64,000 bases of DNA from an uncultured Bacteroidales bacterium. GTDB taxonomy: Bacteria > Bacteroidota > Bacteroidia > Bacteroidales > Bacteroidaceae. A program made the translations under genes and the position numbers. Below the pieces are notes generated by a model. That model ran no database searches, was not told the DNA's origin, and saw only the letters and a list, made by a program, of their open reading frames with translations. Positions 8,754 to 16,954 of this stretch are shown in pieces (the first letter of the stretch is position 1; each line of letters starts with the position of its first letter). The stretch is taken from contig CACZAN010000032.1 in assembly GCA_902779165.1 (NCBI GenBank), positions 1-64,000 of the forward strand, given 5' to 3'.

Positions 8754-9989
8754 ATGATAAGAACAATGGAACAAAGGATTTTCAGTTTTATGGCCGCCTG
8801 GGCCGTGTGCGTTTGCGCTGCCCTGGCCGACAATTTCGTTATCAGTGACCTCACCATCCCCCAGGGTGGTGAGGTGGAGGTGCCTATTGGCTATCTCTTT
8901 GATTCGGGCAAGACATTTGTGGGATTCCAACTTCGTTTGGACCTGCCCGAAGGAATCTCCAGCGTCAAGGACGGAGATAACCTGCCCGTATATGAGGTAG
9001 ATGCCGCCAGTCTCGGCACCAGCTTCAATATGACCGCCACGGCGGACAACGGCTTCGCGGCACTTCCCAAGTCCACGTCTGCCTCCATCAAGGGCACCGG
9101 CGGCACCCTCATCACCGTCACCCTCACGGCCGACGCCTTTTTAGAGGTGGGCAGCACGCTGACGGCCACGGTCACCAAGGCGATGTTCACCTCCAAGGAT
9201 TCGGAGGGTAACCTCGCTACAGTCGATATTCCCGACTTCACCTTCAATATCACCATCGGCGAGCCGGACGACGGGCGCATCAAGTTCGATGAGGCGGCCA
9301 CTAAACTGCCGAAGTACACAGCTGGCGAAAAGGGCGATGTAAGGCTGGCGCGCACCATCAAAGCGGGCAACTGGAGCACCATCGTGCTGCCCTTCACGCT
9401 GACGATGGCCAAGGCGAAGGCTGCCTTCGGCGACGATGTGGAGCTGGCGGAGTACGCGGGCTTCGAGGTGGACTACGGCGACGACGAGGAGAACCTGACT
9501 CCGCTGGGCATCACCGTGAACTTCAGCACCTACACGATGACGGCCCGCAAGGGCATGACGGGCGGCAAGCCGTTCCTGATCCGGACGAGCAAGGACATCA
9601 CCAGCTTTGAGGCAGACGACGTCACCCTCGCAGGGGAAGTCACGGATGTCAACGTGGCAGATGATTACGGCACCGCAGGTAAGTTCACAGGCTCATTCGT
9701 CAAGACCACGGTGCCTGCCGACGGCCTTTTCCTGAACGCCAACAAGTTCTACTACTCCACGGGCCAGTCTAACATCAAGGCTTTCCGCGGCTGGTTCGAG
9801 CTCGATGCCGTGCTGAATCAGGATACGGATTTCGGTGTGAAGATGGTCGTCGACGGCTTCGAGACGAAAGTCGAGGGACTCGGCGTGAAGGATGCCGCAG
9901 GTAATGTCTATGACCTCAGCGGCCGCAAGGTCAGCAAGGCTCAGCGGGGCGTCTATATTGTCAACGGCAAGAAAGTACTTGTGAAGTAA
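8754..9989 (+). CDS. Secreted cohesin-like protein with C-terminal sorting tail
   Basis: A 411-residue exported protein (hydrophobic signal to about residue 24). Residues of about 25-165 (ISDLTIPQGGEVEVPIGYLF, FVGFQLRLDLPEGI, GTGGTLITVTLTAD) have the strand pattern of cohesin or related beta-sandwich domains. The middle part is a second beta-rich domain, and the C-terminus YDLSGRKVSKAQRGVYIVNG followed by KKVLVK is the sorting-tail type common in Prevotella, probably for type IX secretion or surface anchoring. It follows the dockerin gene by 80 bases; the spacer holds a hairpin (CTCTGCG 8683-8689 with CGCAGAG 8721-8727) that could tune expression. A dockerin-cohesin partnership is inferred, not shown. 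Confidence 0.7.
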   Translation: MIRTMEQRIFSFMAAWAVCVCAALADNFVISDLTIPQGGEVEVPIGYLFDSGKTFVGFQLRLDLPEGISSVKDGDNLPVYEVDAASLGTSFNMTATADNGFAALPKSTSASIKGTGGTLITVTLTADAFLEVGSTLTATVTKAMFTSKDSEGNLATVDIPDFTFNITIGEPDDGRIKFDEAATKLPKYTAGEKGDVRLARTIKAGNWSTIVLPFTLTMAKAKAAFGDDVELAEYAGFEVDYGDDEENLTPLGITVNFSTYTMTARKGMTGGKPFLIRTSKDITSFEADDVTLAGEVTDVNVADDYGTAGKFTGSFVKTTVPADGLFLNANKFYYSTGQSNIKAFRGWFELDAVLNQDTDFGVKMVVDGFETKVEGLGVKDAAGNVYDLSGRKVSKAQRGVYIVNGKKVLVK

Positions 9990-10014
9990 AACAGATTATC
10001 AGAATAACGAAGTT

Positions 10015-10200
10015 ATGAAAAAGACATATATCAAACCTGAAATGAACGCCGTACGGGTGTGCGGCGAGATGATGCTGGCTGCCAGCGGCGTCAAGAGCGT
10101 AAATAATGGTGTGAACATCGGTTACGGCGGCGTGGACGAAGAAGGAACCGTCGAAGCCGAAGTGAAGGGCAATCCCTACGGTGACAGCGTCTTTGAGTAA
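10015..10200 (+). CDS. Small MKKTYIKP-type peptide
   Basis: A 61-residue protein starting MKKTYIKPEM, then VVR-like and LLA-like positions (AVRVCGEMMLAASG) and a glycine-rich acidic tail. Short proteins with the MKK.YIKPE start are common in Prevotella and other Bacteroidales, usually at the end of surface-protein operons; their role is unknown. The start resembles leader regions of some ribosomally made, modified peptides, but no modifying enzyme lies nearby. It sits 25 bases after the cohesin-like gene and is followed by a strong terminator. Confidence 0.6.
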   Translation: MKKTYIKPEMNAVRVCGEMMLAASGVKSVNNGVNIGYGGVDEEGTVEAEVKGNPYGDSVFE

Positions 10201-10230
10201 AGAAGAGATAATACATTGCTCAAAAATGGA

Positions 10231-10266
10231 CTCGCCCCGCACAGTTGTCTGTGTGGGGCGAGTTTT
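10231..10266 (+). terminator. Intrinsic terminator of the dockerin/cohesin operon
   Basis: CTCGCCCCGCACAG (10231-10244), loop TTGT and CTGTGTGGGGCGAG (10249-10262) form a 14-bp stem with one G-T pair, followed by TTTT. A close copy of this hairpin ends the ATPase gene at 12009-12043. Confidence 0.85.
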
Positions 10267-10345
10267 AAATTAGCAAGGTTAGCATAGTTAGCATAGTTTT
10301 TGAAATTCTGATTTGCATGCAATCGCATATTTCTGGCATCCTGCC
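10260..10345 (+). repeat. TTAGCATAG intergenic repeat, copy 2
   Basis: Starts on the terminator's GAGTTTT edge and runs through TTAGCAAGG/TTAGCATAG words to CTGGCATCCTGCC, matching 327-413. It is joined, after about 13 bases, to a relic of the Fic gene tail. Confidence 0.85.
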
Positions 10346-10358
10346 TGCATGTTTTTTC

Positions 10359-10423
10359 CCAGAATGGAGAAAGAACTGGCACAAAAACGCCGCAACACCA
10401 ACCTCGGCCTCTTCCTCTTCTGA
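10359..10423 (+). pseudogene. Relic of a second Fic gene (last 20 codons)
   Basis: The 65 bases repeat positions 1271-1335 with one silent change (GAGCTG to GAACTG), and would encode RMEKELAQKRRNTNLGLFLF plus TGA, the exact Fic C-terminus. Upstream, the TTAGCATAG repeat and the following ATG.TTTT.CCC bases also match copy 1. Relative to the intact locus, about 840 bases holding the promoter and the rest of the gene are gone, so this is a deleted duplicate. Confidence 0.85.
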
Positions 10424-10541
10424 TTGTCGAACAAGCGTAGATACAGTTTCGACCAAATCCGCCTTTTTCTTAGCATTGAAGACTGATTTTGATGCTTTTT
10501 GACCTTTAGGAATCACTTTCTATCATTTTCTACCTTTATTA

Positions 10542-10573
10542 TTTGGCTCTTTAAATAAGAAATGCTACTTTTG
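10542..10573 (+). promoter_or_regulatory. Promoter of the first DUF4143 ATPase gene
   Basis: TTTG (10542-10545), 20 bases, TACTTTTG (10566-10573): a consensus Bacteroidetes promoter. The predicted start leaves a leader of roughly 55 bases before the ATG at 10634. Confidence 0.7.
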
Positions 10574-10633
10574 CACAGGAAAGTTAGAAAAAATGTATAA
10601 AACATACACAAAAACGAACTATTTCGCGTATTT

Positions 10634-11959
10634 ATGAGGATAGAAAGAGATATCATCAGCCAGTTCAAAGCATGGAAGGACACTACTGATAGGAAGCCCG
10701 TCCTGCTAAAAGGAGCACGCCAGATAGGCAAGACGTGGGCTATGAAGACATTCGGGCAGGAGTGTTTTAAGTATTGTGTCATATTTGATTTCGACAGACA
10801 ACCTGAGCTGAAGTCTGTCTTCCAGACATCCAAGGATCCCCAGCGCCTCATCAAGGAACTGGCGCTTTATTGTGAGCAACCTATTATCGCGGGCGAGACA
10901 CTGATGATTTTCGATGAAATACAAGAGTGTGAAGAAGCACTCAACAGTCTCAAATACTTTCGTGATGAGGCTCCTCAGTATCATATCATTGCAGCTGGCT
11001 CACTATTGGGCGTGGCAGTCAAGAAACGCAAGATGACGGTACCTGTCGGGAAGGTGACAATCATCAATATGTTTCCCGTAACCTTCCGTGAGTTCCTTCG
11101 TGCCAGCGATGAGCGAACCTATGATTATATTGAATCAATAGACGAAATACGCCATCTGCCCGAAATTGTCATGAATAAACTGCGCACAGAGTACCGGCGC
11201 TATCAAGTCTCTGGCGGTATGCCTGAAGCAGTTGTAGCCCTGCTCGATAACAAGGGCGTTGGCGAAGTAGAGACCACCCTTCAAAATATCCTTGACCTCT
11301 ATGAGCTGGACTTTGCCAAATATGCTGATTCTCGCGAAATACCACGTATCCATGCCATCTGGCACTCGCTGCCAGCTCAGTTGTCGAAGGAGAACCGCAA
11401 ATTCATCTACAAAGTAATTAAGCCAGGAGCCCGATCCAAAGACTATGAAGATGCGTTGATGTGGCTTGAGGATGCAGGAATGATATACCGTGTTTTTAAC
11501 ATCAGTAAACCAGGAATGCCTTTGTCTGCCTATGAAGAGACTGATGCCTTTAAGGTTTATGCCTGCGACTGCGGACTGCTCCGGCGTCTGGCACACCTGC
11601 CGGCAACAGTCGTTACTGACCCCATTGCCAATTACACGGAATTCAAGGGTGCCATGGCCGAAAATGCCGTGTTGCAATCCTTGGTGCCTTTATTGGATGA
11701 TCAAGTACCTTATTATTGGACATCATCAGGAACTGCAGAGGTGGAATTCGTCATTCAGTGGGAAACCCATATTGTACCCATCGAAGTGAAGGCCGAAACA
11801 AACATTAGCGGTAACAGCCTATCAGAATATAACAAGAAATACGCCCCAAAATATCGTTTGCGTTTTTCCTTGTTGAACCTGCAATACAATCAAGGTCTCA
11901 TTAGTTGCCCAGCACCATTGGCTGGTTGGATAAACAAAATGTTTTCCCTTTGTCCATAG
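10634..11959 (+). CDS. AAA family ATPase with DUF4143 domain
   Basis: A 441-residue cytosolic protein. Walker A is GARQIGKT at residues 27-34, Walker B is LMIFDEIQ near residue 95, sensor 1 is IIAAGSLLGV near residue 118. The C-terminal half carries the DUF4143 hallmarks: VSGGMPEAV, FKVYACDCGLLRRLA, FKGAMAENAVLQSL and EVEFVIQW with IPIEVKAE, a PD-(D/E)XK-like fold. This is a large, widely spread family whose role is unclear; members behave like accessory or mobile genes in Bacteroidales. Here it sits alone between two copies of the terminator plus TTAGCATAG repeat. A second, distinct member lies at 59603-60916. Confidence 0.92.
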   Translation: MRIERDIISQFKAWKDTTDRKPVLLKGARQIGKTWAMKTFGQECFKYCVIFDFDRQPELKSVFQTSKDPQRLIKELALYCEQPIIAGETLMIFDEIQECEEALNSLKYFRDEAPQYHIIAAGSLLGVAVKKRKMTVPVGKVTIINMFPVTFREFLRASDERTYDYIESIDEIRHLPEIVMNKLRTEYRRYQVSGGMPEAVVALLDNKGVGEVETTLQNILDLYELDFAKYADSREIPRIHAIWHSLPAQLSKENRKFIYKVIKPGARSKDYEDALMWLEDAGMIYRVFNISKPGMPLSAYEETDAFKVYACDCGLLRRLAHLPATVVTDPIANYTEFKGAMAENAVLQSLVPLLDDQVPYYWTSSGTAEVEFVIQWETHIVPIEVKAETNISGNSLSEYNKKYAPKYRLRFSLLNLQYNQGLISCPAPLAGWINKMFSLCP

Positions 11960-12008
11960 TCAATACCTCCCCCTTACCTCCCACTCCTCAGCCTTTTCAC
12001 TATCACCT

Positions 12009-12043
12009 CTCGCCCGCACAGCTGTCTGTGTGGGGCGAGTTTT
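12009..12043 (+). terminator. Intrinsic terminator after the ATPase gene
   Basis: CTCGCCCGCACAG pairs with CTGTGTGGGGCGAG (12026-12039), followed by TTTT. It is a slightly decayed copy of the hairpin at 10231-10266, one C shorter on the 5' arm. Confidence 0.75.
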
Positions 12044-12129
12044 AAGTAGGTGATCAAAATTAGCATAGTTAGCATAGTTAGCATAGTTTTTGAAATTCTA
12101 TTTTGCATGCAATCACATATTTCCGGCAG
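12037..12129 (+). repeat. TTAGCATAG intergenic repeat, copy 3
   Basis: GAGTTTTAAGTAGGTGATCA, three TTAGCATAG words, then TTTTTGAAATTCTATTTTGC to TTTCCGGCAG. With copy 2 it brackets the ATPase gene as a direct repeat about 1.8 kb apart. Confidence 0.85.
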
Positions 12130-12247
12130 GTCTTATAGCTCCTCGGGAACAGCCAATCATCGGGTTTTGTCTGCGTTTACAGTTAAATAATCTTTCCAAA
12201 TGATACTTTTTATGCAGATATGGTGTTTATACACGAAAAAAAATATG

Positions 12248-12255
12248 TACCTTTG
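12248..12255 (+). promoter_or_regulatory. Promoter -7 element before the lipoprotein gene
   Basis: TACCTTTG matches the TAnnTTTG element; the upstream -33 element is weak. The 90-base leader to the ATG at 12347 contains no clear fold. Confidence 0.5.
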
Positions 12256-12346
12256 CGCCCGCTTCCGAGCTACAGTTGTATGGATAGACGGTGGCTATAG
12301 TATGATTAAGATGGGAAGAACGTAGTACATTTTAATATAATAAATT

Positions 12347-13606
12347 ATGAACCCGAAAATTTTTATTGCAGGCATCGTAGTTGCATGCATCGCTTTCTCT
12401 GCATGCTCTGATCAAGACAACAACAGTACTTCAACCGTGCAGAACCCCTCGCCCAAGGAGCAGTGGGGACCGACCTGTAAGGGTGCCGACTTCACCGTGC
12501 CCCAGTTGCCCGACCTCTTCGTGAACTACTGGGAGTACAGTTTCAGTGTAGAAGAGAACGCCAATCTGGCTCTGAAAATCTCCGGCCTGTTCCCCTCCTG
12601 CCGTTACTTCAGCTTCAGCACCTATAACGACGAGACCGGCGATGTTATCAGCGGTATGTCGGACTTCGAGATCGTTCCTGACGAGGGCAGCGTGAATCCT
12701 TTCGTGCAGACCTCCACCGCCAAGAACTCCTTTACGGTTTATATCGTACCCGCCAACATCACCGACGCACAGGTTGCCCAGTTGCACAGTAAGAACATCA
12801 TCCATCTGGGTGACAGCATCCATAAGGCCTGCCTCATCATCCGCGAGTACTTAGGTGTTGACGAGTTCGGCGGCGTGGAGTTGCCCGCCATCCAGGCCTA
12901 CGACATAAACACCATGAAAGAAGTGCCGGCACCTATTCGCGGCACCAGCAATATGTGGCGCGAGCCCGCTCCCTTCCAGCCCATTTGGTCCGACGCAAAT
13001 ACCGACGTGCCCTTCATGCTTTCGCCACATGGAACCTTCTATCCCAACAACGCCACCGACTACCTCTACTGCCGTACGGCTATCGAGGACAACCAGGTGA
13101 TGACTTGGAGCTTCATACCCGCCCCCTATCCTAAGCGTGTGGAGGACTACGCCGGCGCTCCTTGCCGCTACTGGTCGATGTGCTTCGGCACCCAGCTTGA
13201 CACCCGCTCCTACTATTCTGTCTATGACGCGCAGGCCAACGTGCCTGATGGCGAGAAGGTGACATTCGTGCTCTGCGTGAAGCAGAACCCGCGTCTGGCA
13301 GAGATTGAGCAGCGCGTAGCTGAGGCCAAGGCTGCCGGAGAATACATCAACCTCGTCGTCTGGGACCGTGAGCGTCCGTCGTACTTCGGACCGGAAAAGC
13401 CCATTGGCAACTGCATCACGGTCATGTATCGCAACATCCTGCCCAACAAAGAGTGGGAGCATTCCATGTCGAGGATGAAGCCGACGCCTTTTGGCGATCC
13501 CGTCAACTCCTCACTCGAGGATCCCGAAAATATGCAGGCTGATCTCTTTCTTGGAGAGTATGGCCCTCGCGGAACGAAGGTCACTACCGAGGAGTTCTTG
13601 AAGTAA
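12347..13606 (+). CDS. Lipoprotein of unknown function
   Basis: A 419-residue protein with a lipoprotein signal ending at a cysteine (IAFSAC, residue 20). The N-terminal third is beta-rich (YWEYSFSVEEN, LALKISGLFPSCRYFSFSTY), the C-terminal half has aromatic-rich segments (YLYCRTAIEDNQVMTWSFIP) and a short helix (RLAEIEQRVAEAKAAG). The phrase pattern faintly recalls DUF1214-type domains, but I do not recognise the family. It stands alone between the TTAGCATAG repeat and a MITE-like copy, with its own promoter. It is probably surface or periplasmic. Confidence 0.7.
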   Translation: MNPKIFIAGIVVACIAFSACSDQDNNSTSTVQNPSPKEQWGPTCKGADFTVPQLPDLFVNYWEYSFSVEENANLALKISGLFPSCRYFSFSTYNDETGDVISGMSDFEIVPDEGSVNPFVQTSTAKNSFTVYIVPANITDAQVAQLHSKNIIHLGDSIHKACLIIREYLGVDEFGGVELPAIQAYDINTMKEVPAPIRGTSNMWREPAPFQPIWSDANTDVPFMLSPHGTFYPNNATDYLYCRTAIEDNQVMTWSFIPAPYPKRVEDYAGAPCRYWSMCFGTQLDTRSYYSVYDAQANVPDGEKVTFVLCVKQNPRLAEIEQRVAEAKAAGEYINLVVWDRERPSYFGPEKPIGNCITVMYRNILPNKEWEHSMSRMKPTPFGDPVNSSLEDPENMQADLFLGEYGPRGTKVTTEEFLK

Positions 13607-13628
13607 GTAGGAATTCAGAATTATCTTA

Positions 13629-13867
13629 CTCAAGTTTCGCTCGAACTTGGTTCGCTTCGACTCTTAGAAGAACCAGCTGTAATACAAAGCCCCAGCGGGG
13701 CGTGACAATGGTAGCCAGCCGTTTTAACGGCTGGTATAAAGCGGCCAGAAAAAAGCGTGCCTTTAGGTACGCGACATCAAATCCCTGTCGCGTACCTACG
13801 GCACGCTATCCGTTAACATTCTCATTACCAGCCATTGAAATGGCTGGCATCACTTGAGAAACTTGAA
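13629..13867 (+). repeat. Multi-palindrome MITE-like repeat, copy 2
   Basis: Begins CTCAAGTTTCGC and ends GAGAAACTTGAA, imperfect terminal inverted repeats. Inside are GCCCCAGCGGGGC, TAGCCAGCCGTTTTAACGGC, the long GCGTGCC...GGCACGC stem and CCAGCCATTGAAATGGCTGG. No coding frame is present. The remaining bases to 14040 hold nothing I can support. Confidence 0.85.
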
Positions 13868-14046
13868 CTATTTTACATTATCTATGTCTGTAGGTGAGTT
13901 CCTGTTTTTTATTTCTCACTGGCGCATCTGTTCCTCTTCCTCTCAGTCACTTAGCCCGCTAAGTTCCTTCGAAGAAAAGAAAAACCTGCATCCAAATAGA
14001 AGATAAAAACCATAAAACTAATTATAAACACCTACTTAACTTATGT

Positions 14047-14086
14047 GGGCGAAGATGACAAACGACGCATCTTCGCCCGCTTTTTT
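14047..14086 (+). terminator. Hairpin with T-run
   Basis: GGGCGAAGATG (14047-14057) pairs with CATCTTCGCCC (14068-14078), an 11-bp perfect stem, followed by GCTTTTTT. It could end any plus-strand transcript coming from the lipoprotein gene. It directly abuts the duplicated tRNA-Lys 3' end. Confidence 0.65.
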
Positions 14087-14106
14087 GGTGATCCGTTTGG
14101 GGCTCG
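14083..14106 (-). repeat. Duplicated tRNA-Lys 3' end (att-like)
   Basis: These 24 bases are identical to 14206-14229, which cover the CCA end, acceptor strand and part of the T arm of tRNA-Lys. The rest of the tRNA is not repeated. Such 3'-end copies are what tyrosine integrases leave when an element inserts at a tRNA gene, but no integrase is visible in the 100 bases between them; unequal loss of a tandem tRNA is the alternative. Confidence 0.7.
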
Positions 14107-14175
14107 CGCTCGGCTCGAAGAGACGCTTTCAGAGCGAAGCGGGTGAAAGAACCCTTGGGTGAGAGCGCCGAACGG

Positions 14176-14204
14176 GAAACAAAAAAGGAGGCAAATGCCT
14201 CCTT
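14176..14204 (-). terminator. Terminator of tRNA-Lys
   Basis: On the minus strand AAGGAGGC, loop ATTT and GCCTCCTT are followed by a T-run (complement of 14181-14186), five bases after the encoded CCA. Confidence 0.8.
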
Positions 14205-14208
14205 CTTT

Positions 14209-14284
14209 TGGTGATCCGTTTGGGGCTCGAACCCAAGACCCCAACATTAAAAGTGTTGTGCTCTACCTGCTGAGCTAACGGATC
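14209..14284 (-). tRNA. tRNA-Lys (anticodon TTT)
   Basis: Minus-strand reading gives acceptor GATCCGT/ACGGATC, D arm, anticodon stem CAACA/TGTTG with loop CTTTTAA (anticodon TTT), a T arm with GGTTCGAGCCC, discriminator A and an encoded CCA. Seventy-six bases in all. Confidence 0.95.
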
Positions 14285-14358
14285 TAACCAGATAAAAATG
14301 ATATTGCAAAGGGGCTGTCGGGCCTATTGAAAGGGGGGACGGCCTTGTTTTGCGGGCG

Positions 14359-14390
14359 CAAAGGTAAGGAGTTTTTGTGGACTAACCAAA
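14359..14390 (-). promoter_or_regulatory. Promoter of tRNA-Lys
   Basis: On the minus strand TTTG (14390-14387), 20 bases, TACCTTTG (14366-14359). It lies just past the stop codon of the AI-2E family gene, so the tRNA has its own start. Confidence 0.7.
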
Positions 14391-14393
14391 CTT

Positions 14394-15494
14394 TTAAGCA
14401 ACTTTTTCACTTTCGGGGCTCTCTTCGAGTATAAATTGTCGATAATAGGATATCAAAAGGGTGGTCAGAGGCAGTGCAATGATGAGCCCGATGAATCCTA
14501 AGAGGGAGCCCCAGATGGATAGCGAAAGAAGTATGACGGCGGGGTTGAGGCCCATAGCGGAACCCATAATCTTAGGCACAAGGACAGCATCTTGCAGTAC
14601 TTGTACCACTGCCACAACAAGGAATCCGAGGAAGAATATCCACCAGAAGTTCTCGCCTGTGTCTGCCGCCTTCAGTAGTGAGAGCAGTGCCATGGGTACG
14701 AAGCCGAGGGTCTGGAGGTAGGGCACGAGATTCAGCAGTCCCATAAACATGCCTAGTCCTACGGCCATTGGCATCCCCACCATCAGGAATCCAATGGAAA
14801 AGAGGACTCCCACGATGAAGGCTACAGTGCCCTGTCCACGAAAATAACTGTTCATACCGCGTTTCACATCAGAAGAGAGCTGCGAGGCGAAGGCGCGACT
14901 CTGTTTGGGCACAAACTTGAGCCATCCTTCGGAGATCATCTCATAATCCTGAAGGATAAAAAACATATACAATAGAACGATAAGAGAGCCAACAACTCCG
15001 AAAGCGAAGTCCACGGTCTGATAGACGAAGTTCCACAACTGACCGACGAGCGCCTGAGCTACTTCAACGAAGCTCTTATTCTGCACCAGTTCTAACAGAG
15101 TTGTCTGATATTCAGAGGTATACTGCTCGAAGAACTGAGAGATGTAGGGTGCTACGTTCAGCCCATCAAGCTTGCTGGAGGAGAATTCACGGATGAGTCC
15201 GCTCAGTTTGCTCATTTCCTGCACTATCGGCGGAATAATGAGTGCGAAAAATCCTGTCAGCGTGGCCAACACAATCAGTGCGGCAACGATGATACTGAGG
15301 GTGCGGTTCTTCAGCTTGCACTTGTACTGAAGGAAGCGCACAAGAGGGTACATCAGATAGGCCAGGAGCCATGCAATAAAGAAAGGTAGGAGTACACTGC
15401 TCAGTCTGTTGATAACCAGCCCGAGCCCGACGAGCACAGCCAGGACCAGCAGGCTGCGGATGAAGGAATCAAAGGTGATGGGTTGCTTCAGCAT
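14394..15494 (-). CDS. AI-2E family transporter (PerM-like membrane protein)
   Basis: A polytopic inner-membrane protein of about 366 residues with the family layout: paired hydrophobic helices at the N-terminus ([20 protein letters not shown]), a long soluble segment, then several helices near the C-terminus including [20 protein letters not shown]. The family is named for autoinducer-2 export but also includes Na+/H+ antiporters and proteins of unknown transport role; specificity cannot be read. I prefer the ATG at 15494 ([11 protein letters not shown]); the upstream ATG at 15536 would overlap tdk by 68 bases. Either way it overlaps the 3' end of tdk, so the two are cotranscribed. Confidence 0.88.
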   Translation of the reverse strand: MLKQPITFDSFIRSLLVLAVLVGLGLVINRLSSVLLPFFIAWLLAYLMYPLVRFLQYKCKLKNRTLSIIVAALIVLATLTGFFALIIPPIVQEMSKLSGLIREFSSSKLDGLNVAPYISQFFEQYTSEYQTTLLELVQNKSFVEVAQALVGQLWNFVYQTVDFAFGVVGSLIVLLYMFFILQDYEMISEGWLKFVPKQSRAFASQLSSDVKRGMNSYFRGQGTVAFIVGVLFSIGFLMVGMPMAVGLGMFMGLLNLVPYLQTLGFVPMALLSLLKAADTGENFWWIFFLGFLVVAVVQVLQDAVLVPKIMGSAMGLNPAVILLSLSIWGSLLGFIGLIIALPLTTLLISYYRQFILEESPESEKVA

Positions 15495-16053
15495 AACATT
15501 GACGGCAAAGGGGTTCGTATTCATGGGTTTCGCCAAGGAGCACCTGTCGGTCTCCCTCTACGATGCGGTGGCTGACATAGGCCAGTGCGCCGCATCGCAC
15601 ACAGATGGCGTGGACTTTTGTCACATCGTCGGCAATGGCACACAATTGAGGCATGGGGCCAAAGGGCTTGCCCTTGAAGTCCAAGTCCAGTCCGGCAACG
15701 ATGACGCGTGTGCCCCGGCTGGCCAGTTCGTTGCAGACGTCGATGATCTGCTCATCGAAGAACTGTGCCTCGTCGATTCCGAGTACGTCGGCGTCGGATC
15801 CCATCAACAGGATGCTTGCTGCGCTCTCCACGGGTGTGGAAGGGATTGCGTTGCCCTCGTGGCTGACGACGTCTTCTTCACTGTAGCGGACATCTATCGC
15901 GGGTTTGAAGATTTCCACTTTCTGCTTCGAGAGCTTGGCACGCTTCATCCGGCGGATGAGTTCTTCGGTCTTTCCGGAGAACATGGAACCGCAGATGACC
16001 TCTACTCGTCCGCGACGCATGAATTCTCCGCTATAATCTTTCTGATTTGACAT
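15469..16053 (-). CDS. tdk: Thymidine kinase (type II)
   Basis: A 194-residue salvage enzyme that phosphorylates thymidine to dTMP with ATP. Visible: Walker [13 protein letters not shown] near residue 22, Walker B-like [11 protein letters not shown] near residue 92, the zinc-binding pairs CVRCG and CRQCY near residues 150 and 183, and the substrate loop [17 protein letters not shown] choose the ATG at 16053 (MSNQKDYSG) because the promoter element TACTTTTG lies at 16082-16075, which would place the farther ATG at 16077 inside the promoter. Confidence 0.95.
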   Translation of the reverse strand: MSNQKDYSGEFMRRGRVEVICGSMFSGKTEELIRRMKRAKLSKQKVEIFKPAIDVRYSEEDVVSHEGNAIPSTPVESAASILLMGSDADVLGIDEAQFFDEQIIDVCNELASRGTRVIVAGLDLDFKGKPFGPMPQLCAIADDVTKVHAICVRCGALAYVSHRIVEGDRQVLLGETHEYEPLCRQCYAEATHHL

Positions 16054-16074
16054 AATAAATCTCGTTTTCGGGGT

Positions 16075-16082
16075 CAAAAGTA
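16075..16082 (-). promoter_or_regulatory. Promoter -7 element of tdk
   Basis: Minus strand TACTTTTG, about 22 bases upstream of the chosen tdk start; it fixes the start codon at 16053. Confidence 0.6.
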
Positions 16083-16151
16083 GCGTTTTCTCCTCGTTTT
16101 ACCAAAGAAAAAGCAAGAAAAAACTCAAACTTTGTTAATTTCCACCTCGCA

Positions 16152-16185
16152 TTGGCCGCAAAATGAAGAATTTTGCCGACCTTTG
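16152..16185 (+). promoter_or_regulatory. Promoter of rsmI
   Basis: TTGG (16152-16155), 22 bases and GACCTTTG (16178-16185). The ATG at 16190 starts only 5 bases after the element, so the message would be leaderless or nearly so. Confidence 0.5.
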
Positions 16186-16189
16186 TGCC

Positions 16190-16852
16190 ATGTTATATAT
16201 AGTACCCACGCCCGTAGGCAATTTAGAAGACATTTCATTGCGCGCACTAAAGGTGTTGCGCGAGGTGGATTTGATTCTTGCGGAAGACACTCGGACGAGC
16301 GGCCTCCTCTTGAAGCATTTCGACATTAAGCGTCCTCTGCAATCCTACCACAAGTTCAACGAACACCAGACGGTGGAGCGTATTGTGGAGCGCCTGTTGG
16401 CTGGTGAACAGGTGGCCGTGGTCAGTGATGCAGGAACTCCTGGAATCAGCGATCCGGGGTTTCTGGTAGCACGCGAGGCCATCAAGGCAGGCGTCGAGGT
16501 GACCTGCCTGCCTGGTGCTACGGCCTTTGTGCCGGCGCTGGTGGGGTCGGGGCTGCCCTGCGACAAGTTCTGCTTCGAAGGCTTCCTACCTCAGAAGAAA
16601 GGACGCCAGACGCGCCTTCAACAACTGGCTGAAGAGCCCCGCACCATGGTGTTCTACGAGTCGCCGCATCGTGTGGTGAAAGCCTTGCAGCAGTTCGCTG
16701 AAGTCTTTGGCCCCGAGCGGCCAGTGGCTGTCTGTCGCGAGTTGTCGAAGATCCATGAGGAGTACATCAGAGGCACCTTGGCTGAGGTTCTTGCCCACTT
16801 TACCACTCATGAACCTCGAGGTGAGTTCGTTATCATCGTTGGCGGCCGGTAA
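16190..16852 (+). CDS. rsmI: 16S rRNA (cytidine(1402)-2'-O)-methyltransferase RsmI
   Basis: About 220 residues of the SAM-dependent tetrapyrrole-methylase fold. Family phrases are clear: MLYIVPTPVGNLEDISLRAL at the start, LAEDTRTSGLLL, VVSDAGTPGISDPG, LPGATAFVPALVGSGL and FVIIVGG at the end. RsmI methylates the ribose of C1402 in the decoding centre of 16S rRNA. I prefer ATG 16190 over the ATG at 16163 because homologs start MLYIVPTPVGN and the promoter element lies between the two codons. Confidence 0.95.
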   Translation: MLYIVPTPVGNLEDISLRALKVLREVDLILAEDTRTSGLLLKHFDIKRPLQSYHKFNEHQTVERIVERLLAGEQVAVVSDAGTPGISDPGFLVAREAIKAGVEVTCLPGATAFVPALVGSGLPCDKFCFEGFLPQKKGRQTRLQQLAEEPRTMVFYESPHRVVKALQQFAEVFGPERPVAVCRELSKIHEEYIRGTLAEVLAHFTTHEPRGEFVIIVGGR

Positions 16853-16954
16853 TTTGACGTAACAACGAAATAATGTGATAACGAAATAATGAAAGCTGCT
16901 AAAATTAAAATTGAAATATTGAAACATTGAAAATTTAATAATATCAAAAATTAT

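Noticed and set aside
10015..10200. Lasso or other RiPP precursor
   Set aside because: The MKKTYIKP start recalls precursor leaders, but no protease, cyclase or radical SAM enzyme is in the operon; the nearby anSME is a sulfatase maturase.
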